Shown one piece after another: positions 58,815 to 64,000 of a stretch of 64,000 nucleotides of DNA. Position numbers and translations under genes: made by a program. Source of the DNA: Gonocerus acuteangulatus (taxonomy: Eukaryota; Arthropoda; Insecta; Hemiptera; Coreidae); NCBI GenBank assembly GCA_946811695.1, contig OX328124.1, positions 89,257,972 through 89,321,971 on the forward strand, given 5' to 3'. The notes beneath the pieces were generated by a model, which had not been told where the DNA came from, made no database searches, and worked only from the letters and a program-made list of their open reading frames with translations. How positions within the stretch are numbered: the stretch's first letter is position 1; each line of letters opens with the position of its first letter.

Positions 58815-59036
58815 AAATCAGCCAGGATTTCTGGAGAGGTTATTGCGTATCTACTCCACTGGAGGAAGTCGAGATTAGGTGAAGACAAATGTTCCTGGCT
58901 TGGCTCAGGATCGGCCACACAAAAATAAATCACACCCTACTGCTGTGAAGAAAAGAATCAAAGGATTGCGAAAAATGTGATATTATTACAATTTTACATA
59001 TTTCCACTGAACGCCATCTTTACAAGAAGGTTCACT
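58815..59036 (+). pseudogene. LINE ORF2 C-terminal fragment, interrupted by a SINE
   Basis: The plus frame reads QMFLAWLRIGHTKINHTLLL, then (after a stop) KESKDCEKCDIITILHISTE. This fits the LARLRIGHTRLTHxYLL...CxxC...TIxHILxEC end of I-like ORF2; the final Cys is lost. The SINE at 59050 cuts it, and a LINE-type 3' tail continues at 59235. Confidence 0.75.
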
Positions 59037-59049
59037 ACTTGACAAGACG

Positions 59050-59200
59050 TCTCTCCCTGGTCTAGTGGCTAACGCCTTGGGTTCTCATGCGGGAGATGGG
59101 GGTTCGAGTCTCACCGGCAGCAGCGACTTTTCTCATTTCAGGCCCCGTTAGGAAAATTTTCTGCTGCACAATAGACGTCGGTGCCCCTAAAAAAAAATAA
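59050..59200 (+). mobile_element. tRNA-derived SINE, best-preserved head
   Basis: TCTCCCTGGTCTAGTGGCTA (A box), ATGGGGGTTCGAGTCTCACC (B box), body TTTCTCATTTCAGGCCCCG, tail GACGTCGGTGCCCCTAAAA. GAAGGTTCACTA before (about 59025-59036) and GAAGGTCACTA after (about 59205-59215) may be a slightly damaged target duplication. Confidence 0.87.
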
Positions 59201-59234
59201 ATGTGAAGGTCACTAAAGGCATTAATTAAAATCT

Positions 59235-59285
59235 AGTTCGCCTTGCTGTTGTGGAGCTCCGTAAATAAGTAAATAAATAAAATCT
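59235..59285 (+). mobile_element. LINE 3' tail
   Basis: TTCGCCTTGCTGTTGTGGAG then CTCCGTAAATAAGTAAATAA; likely the 3' end of the ORF2 fragment at 58815, separated by the SINE. Confidence 0.65.
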
Positions 59286-59499
59286 AAAGGACTTTTTAGC
59301 ACATTTAAACATTCGAAAATAAAATACCGGCACTGCTAACATTCAGGTTGTATAAATAAATATATACTCCTCGTTTTGCAAGAAAATCAGTGTGAATATT
59401 AATAATTAATAATAATCATCTCATAATGCAAATCGTTCTTTAAGTTTAAGAACAATATAATATAATACATTGGTAAATTGTATGGAGTAATTAAAACAT

Positions 59500-59565
59500 C
59501 TATGGCGCTGATAACCTAAAAGGTTGATGTCCGTTAAGAAAATAAAATATATTTTACACAATAAA
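59500..59565 (+). mobile_element. Retroposon tail with the SINE/LINE GGCGCT hairpin
   Basis: ATGGCGCTGATAACCTAAAA, GGTTGATGTCC, GTTAAGAAAATAAA. The hairpin AACCT/AGGTT between GGCGCTGAT and GATGTCC is the same tail block as in the SINEs, but no SINE head is upstream, so this may be the partner LINE. Confidence 0.5.
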
Positions 59566-59602
59566 TTCATAAGCATTGCTTCATATTTCAGAACTTATAA
59601 AG

Positions 59603-60603
59603 ATCTGAGGTAAAACTGAAGGAGAGCGTCTTCAGCACCGATTTTCTTCAATGTTTGCACTATAACGTATTTTGGTGCACTAAACACGAATCCGTTGAAA
59701 AAGAAAGTTTCTCGCAACTACGAAAGAAGTAATTTTAAAAAAAAGTTCACTGTTATGAAGGTTACAAACGATCGCATAAACAACGTACTTGTAAACTCGC
59801 GCATGCGCAATAGTCCTTAATGAAGAAGTGTAATTGAAATTAACTATCAATTATTAAAATTTACCAACACTTATTTATTCAGAAACATTTTTTAAAATAA
59901 TGAAACATTCTTCAAATTTCTTGTGTCGCTCCTGAAAAGTATTATATAACAGAAATCCCTTAATAATTAGTTAATGCCTTTATGATTTGTTCCTTCTAAG
60001 CTTCTCTAATTCCCTCTAAGCTGTAATTAGCTTGTTATTGTTATCAGTTTTTTGTAGAAAGTGTTCAATAAAAATGAAGTGATAATGCGCATTAATTAAG
60101 TGATAATGCGCATAAATGCTTTTTTCAGTGCAATTGCGGACTTATATCAACCGAAAATCGCAGATGTCTAGGAGGATTAGAAGAATGCCTTGGACGACTT
60201 TTGGGCATAGAATTCTTTTAATTTCTGCGAGTTGGATTGACTAGGGGTTTTGATGTTTTCTTGAGCGAGCGGAGCGTAGCGGAGCGAGCGGAAACGCATA
60301 GCACGTATACCCAAAAGCGACAGTTTACGACCAAGTCAGCTACCACAGGTGAGTCTAAATTTCAATTACACTTCGTCATTAAGGACTATTGCGCATGCGC
60401 GTGTTTACATATAAGCTGTTTACCCCGTCTTTTATAACCTCCATAACAGTGAACTTGCTTAATGAGTGCTTAATAACTTCTTTCCTAGTTGCGAGAAACT
60501 TTTTTTTTCAACGGATTCGTGTTTAGTGCATCGAAATACGTTATAGTGCAAACTTTGAAGAAAATCGGTGCTGAGGACACTCTCCTTCAGTATTACCAGA
60601 GCT
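59603..60603. mobile_element. 1-kb inverted-repeat element with 240-bp arms
   Basis: The arms 59603-59842 and 60357-60603 are inverted copies: ACTGAAGGAGAGCGTCTTCA, GAAGAAAATCGGTGCTGA (reverse), CGCGCATGCGCAATAGTCCT, AAGTGTAATTGAAATT. The 515-bp middle has an unusual GC-rich phrase GAGCGAGCGGAGCGTAGCGG at about 60262-60285. No transposase. No target duplication found. Confidence 0.85.
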
Positions 60604-60609
60604 GAGTAT

Positions 60610-61640
60610 CAAAATAACATTTTTGCCTTATATTATCCTTATTACGATGTTATTTTCTAATTTGAAAAGTAAGTTTGGTTTCTTCAGAGTGAATTCCCTT
60701 GGACGGGAATTGAAAACAAATTCACTGTGATGGATAGCCAAACTCCTAATTTCTTCTTTAGTTTGTAATACATTTTCCTTCGTAACTCAAAAAAAAATTA
60801 TTTTAAAATAACACTTTGGGGATAAGTTGACTTAATAAATCAGATTTACTAACTTTGTCTCCCAGTTTGTTTTTTCAATTGCTTTGGCCAACTCGAGGTA
60901 ACAATTTTTTTTTACACATGCATAATGTTTTGAAATAGAAATAGCTACCTACATCTATAAAATATCTGGCATTAGTGAAAACACGATTTTCATTTTGCAT
61001 ACTTCGTTGGTACTTTAATGTTAGTTCTTCTTGTTTTATATAAAGTTGTTTAAGCATTTCTTGATATATTTATGAACACGAAAAGTCCACGACAGATCAG
61101 AACTTGAAAAAAAAGTTTGAACTAAAAACGAGAGAAATGAACTCAGGTGATTGGAAAAATTGATTCATTAGGCCTAAATGATGACCTAAACCCGACAACA
61201 AACTGACCTACAAAAATATACCTGTATGCGAAATTTTCTCTTATTACCATGAAGTCAGCTAAAAACATTCAAAATCAAGAGGAATGATTTTGTGAATAAT
61301 ATCAACCGAGTGGTAAATGTACGTATTTACTCTAATGATACTTTAAAAATAATAATAATCAGCTGTTTAAAAAATAATTAAACTTCATATCAGTTGTAGT
61401 GGTCATCTTCCTAAGGAATCGTCACTCAACTTGTGTGGAACAGACTATTATTTCACTTGAATTCAATCCTACCGCCTATTAAAAACCTATAATATACAAT
61501 TTTCTAACTTACATGAATTTTGAATAAGAAAGAATAAAAAATAAAAGTAGGGAAAATTAGTCGATTAATCAGAAAATAGAAACAAACAAAACAATTTTAT
61601 TGGACCAATACAAAACGTATTATACACAAAACAATATTTG
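60610..61640. other. Intergenic, nothing recognised
   Basis: AT-rich; the minus frame 60875-61057 has no motif. Confidence 0.55.
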
Positions 61641-61652
61641 TAAAATAAAAAT

Positions 61653-62170
61653 TTAAAGGGTTAAAATGTCTTGATAAAGTCTGTGTTTGATTCGCGAGGT
61701 TTTTCTTTGTCCAAGTTGATAAAACATGGAACTGCTGGAGGCTGGAAGAGTCTGGTGATATTTTCGCACTAGCTTTTCTATCTGAGTGAAAAATGGATCA
61801 ACCTCCAATTCTCTATGGATCTGGCTGTTCATTACGAACCAAGGAGCATTGGACACTATTCGGAACACTCTGTTTTGAAATGTTTGTAGACGTTTTATGT
61901 GTGTGGTTCTGGCGCCAAACCAGACAGGACATGCGTACGTTAGTATGGGTAGTATTGTCGATTTGTATAGTAGTGTACCACAGGTGTGTTTTAGGGGAGT
62001 TTTTCTATTTATTAATGGGTAAATTTGTAACAGTCGTGTGTGAGCTTCTTGTAGTTTTTTGTGTATGTGATGTCGCCAAGTCAGTCTTGTGTCTAGATGT
62101 ACTCCGAGATAGCGTATACTCTGGTCTTCAGAAAATAGAAGTAGAATGACTTCAAGAAATTATGCTCGAG
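61653..62170 (-). pseudogene. Jockey-type RT C-terminal fragment, frame largely open
   Basis: The minus frame reads SIRYLGVHLDTRLTWRHHIH, LPILTYACPVWFGARTTHIK, RVFRIVSNAPWFVMNSQIHR and ends RLYQDILTL with a stop at 61653. YLGVxLDxxLTWxxHI, PIxTYxxxVW and FRxxxNAPWxVxN are the conserved blocks after the YADD box in Jockey ORF2. About 165 codons are open, so it is younger than most fragments here. The upstream catalytic part is missing (5' truncation near 62170). Confidence 0.9.
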
Positions 62171-62272
62171 GGAAATATGATTCGTCATCTGATCCTTTTT
62201 TTATAGATTTCTCAGATCTCAACGATCTATCAACAAATATATTGTACTCATTATAGTTGATTATTTTTTGAT

Positions 62273-62950
62273 TATTTATTTATTCTTGAGCTCTCGCAAC
62301 AAAGGCGACTCACCCAATATAGCCATAACATATATACAATGACAATATTGAAATTATAACATCTAATGCTACATCATAAACTTATCACAGTACATATGCT
62401 TATTATCACACAGTTAAATTAATTAATTCAATAGAAAATAAAATAATTAATTAATTCAATATAAAAGTTAACTTCATATAAACAACATATTACAAATATA
62501 ACTTAAGGATGAGACGGGAAGCAATACTAAACAAGGATTTTGTTTAAAAAAAAAAACATGCGATTATGATTTTATTTTAATATGTGGTTATATTTTGGAT
62601 ATTACTTTAATTCGTTTAAGATATCGGAGTATTGTGTTTATATATGGACTACCTTTAGTAAGTAAGTCGTATAAGTGATGTGGGATGAGTAAGTTCTGTA
62701 GTTTCCTGGAGTCTGTCAGTATGTGTTTTATAGTCAACTCTTCATTACATATTGGCCTTTCTTTTCTCTCCATTAAGTAGGAGTGCGTAAGAAGGGAATG
62801 ACCAATCCTGAGACGTGTCAGGACAACTTGTTCTCATTTGAAAGGTTATTCTTCTTAAGAGGCCAGGCTTTTACTGAGACTTTTACTTCACGCAGTTTGT
62901 TTTCAGTCCTTGTCTATTTCTGTTGCCAGTCGTCCATAGAATGCGTGTGT
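62273..62950 (-). pseudogene. LINE ORF2 C-terminal fragment with 3' tail, I-like
   Basis: On minus: QVVLTRLRIGHSLLTHSYLM (to about 62770), then ERKERPICNEELTIKHILTD and INTILRYLKRIKVISKI with a stop at 62588. This is the end of an I-like ORF2; the zinc motif has lost ligands (one Cys to Glu or gone, the last to Ser). The 3' tail ends GTCGCCTTTGTTGCGAGAGC then TCAAGAATAAATAAAT at 62273. Upstream, frames are broken by stops. It lies head-to-tail behind the Jockey fragment. Confidence 0.85.
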
Positions 62951-62959
62951 GCAGTTGTA

Positions 62960-63815
62960 AACAATTATTATATTTGAACAAGTATTATAATTGAACTATC
63001 AGTTATTATTATTGAATATCAAATATAATTAATTGAATGAGAATGTTTTATTTGTCAAAAAATAAATTATACAACAATAATGATTACGAGACACTGCGTT
63101 AATTAGACTTTCAAAATAAAAGTCATTGTTTATTTTTTATTAAATAACAATGTTAAATATACAAGAAATTAAAACATCTCTACTTCCCATTTTTCATGTT
63201 CGTTTTCTTTTAACATTTTTTTCAGCGGAATAATTAAACGTATTCTCCTGAATAAATAATCGAGCTGAAGTTCTATTTCAATGTAAATATTGGCGTTGTT
63301 TTTCTAGCTCTAAAAAAAATTGGATATTTTTAAAAAACCGTAAATTAACATTAGATTTTCTTCGCGTGGAATTTTGTTGTTCTACAGTTTGAATAATATC
63401 GAGTTTAATAGAAGGTTTCATCCTAGCGTATGGAAATCGAGTTTTGACCTTACCATCATTGGTAAATAGAATCCGTTTTAAATGTATATTTTCACATATC
63501 ATTTTTTGTTGTTCTATTCATATAATTCAATAACGAAATATCTGGGTTTGATTTATTATAAGGTAAAGCTATTTTTCTAAAACATTTTCTTCTGATTAAC
63601 AATATCCTCTTGTGCAATGGGAGGCGGAAATGATCCGTTGAAAGGTGACGTAGAAAGTTTCCTATTTAAGTTTTAAATCTTTATTAATCTAATATTAACT
63701 CTTTATAAGTCTAATTTAATTTAAACACCAGCTAAAACACAGATTTACTATAGGTATCATTCCTCCTCGTCTATGTATAATCCGTATATAAACTAGTAGT
63801 AGATATGACCTCCTT
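62960..63815. other. Intergenic, nothing recognised
   Basis: AT-rich; the minus frame 63278-63502 has no motif. Confidence 0.5.
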
Positions 63816-63821
63816 GTTTTA

Positions 63822-63860
63822 CAGCCCTGAGAAAGGATTCAACTTAAGCCGAAACGTTGA
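63822..63860 (+). repeat. Hammerhead-like motif variant
   Basis: CCCTGAGAAAGGATTC, AACTTAAGCCGAAACGTTGA. It has the CTGA...hairpin...GAAACGTT layout, but CTGANGA is CTGAGAA, so an invariant core base is changed. Close in plan to the copy at 51608. Confidence 0.4.
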
Positions 63861-64000
63861 TAAAATTAAAAATTTAATAAAAATATGTAGGTTCATTAAA
63901 ATTCCAAGACTGAAACCTGACTATAGATACCTTCGCAATGCCAACGGTCAACCATCTCCTCTCACTAAAATATGTTCAGTAAAATATCAATAACTCTTTT

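Overview
This is AT-rich nuclear DNA from an animal, most likely an arthropod and probably an insect. The evidence is the mix of I/Jockey-type and RTE-like LINEs, tRNA-headed and 5S-headed SINEs, hAT, piggyBac and Tc1 remnants, Helentron/DINE-like elements carrying (AT)n runs, and foldback elements. I cannot name the species. I find no convincing cellular protein-coding gene. Almost every open frame is a transposon remnant, a simple repeat or chance. One unexplained 115-codon open stretch (11194-11541, minus) is the only candidate that could be an exon.

Layout. 1-3.9 kb: 5' part of a fairly young non-LTR retrotransposon on the minus strand, with a zinc-knuckle ORF1 (two lesions) and an endonuclease/RT ORF2 that stays open for about 809 codons to the window edge. 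3.9-14 kb: a tRNA-type SINE, a perfect 24-bp hairpin, two hammerhead-like motifs, a 5S rRNA-derived SINE, an RTE-like LINE tail and the orphan open frame. 13.45-14.47 kb: an internally deleted piggyBac element with TTAA flanks. 14.8-27 kb: small inverted-repeat elements, SINEs, microsatellites and two LINE ORF2 tails. 27.8-34.4 kb: a cluster of one Helentron-like family, including one full copy nested inside an older copy, plus a hAT remnant. 35.6-36.7 kb: a 147-bp minisatellite. 39-42.1 kb: more pieces of the Helentron-like family.

42.86-45.62 kb: the most striking object, a 2.75-kb foldback element with an 8-bp target duplication and hAT-like ends. Each arm is a long array of a 24-bp satellite, and the loop carries a captured piece of LINE ORF2. 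47.9-51.7 kb: three more foldback structures and relatives, some carrying hammerhead-like cores. 52-64 kb: a SINE with a (CA)n(TA)n tail, a decayed Tc1-type transposon, a Jockey copy with a 5' inversion (twin-priming signature), several LINE tails, a SINE nested in a LINE tail, and a 1-kb inverted-repeat element.

How it fits together. The window is a layered graveyard of mobile DNA. The recurring themes are (1) foldback structures that expanded internal tandem repeats, (2) a dispersed motif with the core CTGANGA, a hairpin and GAAAC, resembling the hammerhead ribozymes known from Penelope-like elements and retrozymes, and (3) microsatellites that are built-in parts of transposons rather than independent loci. 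Nothing here was run through a search program; family names rest on motifs read by eye.
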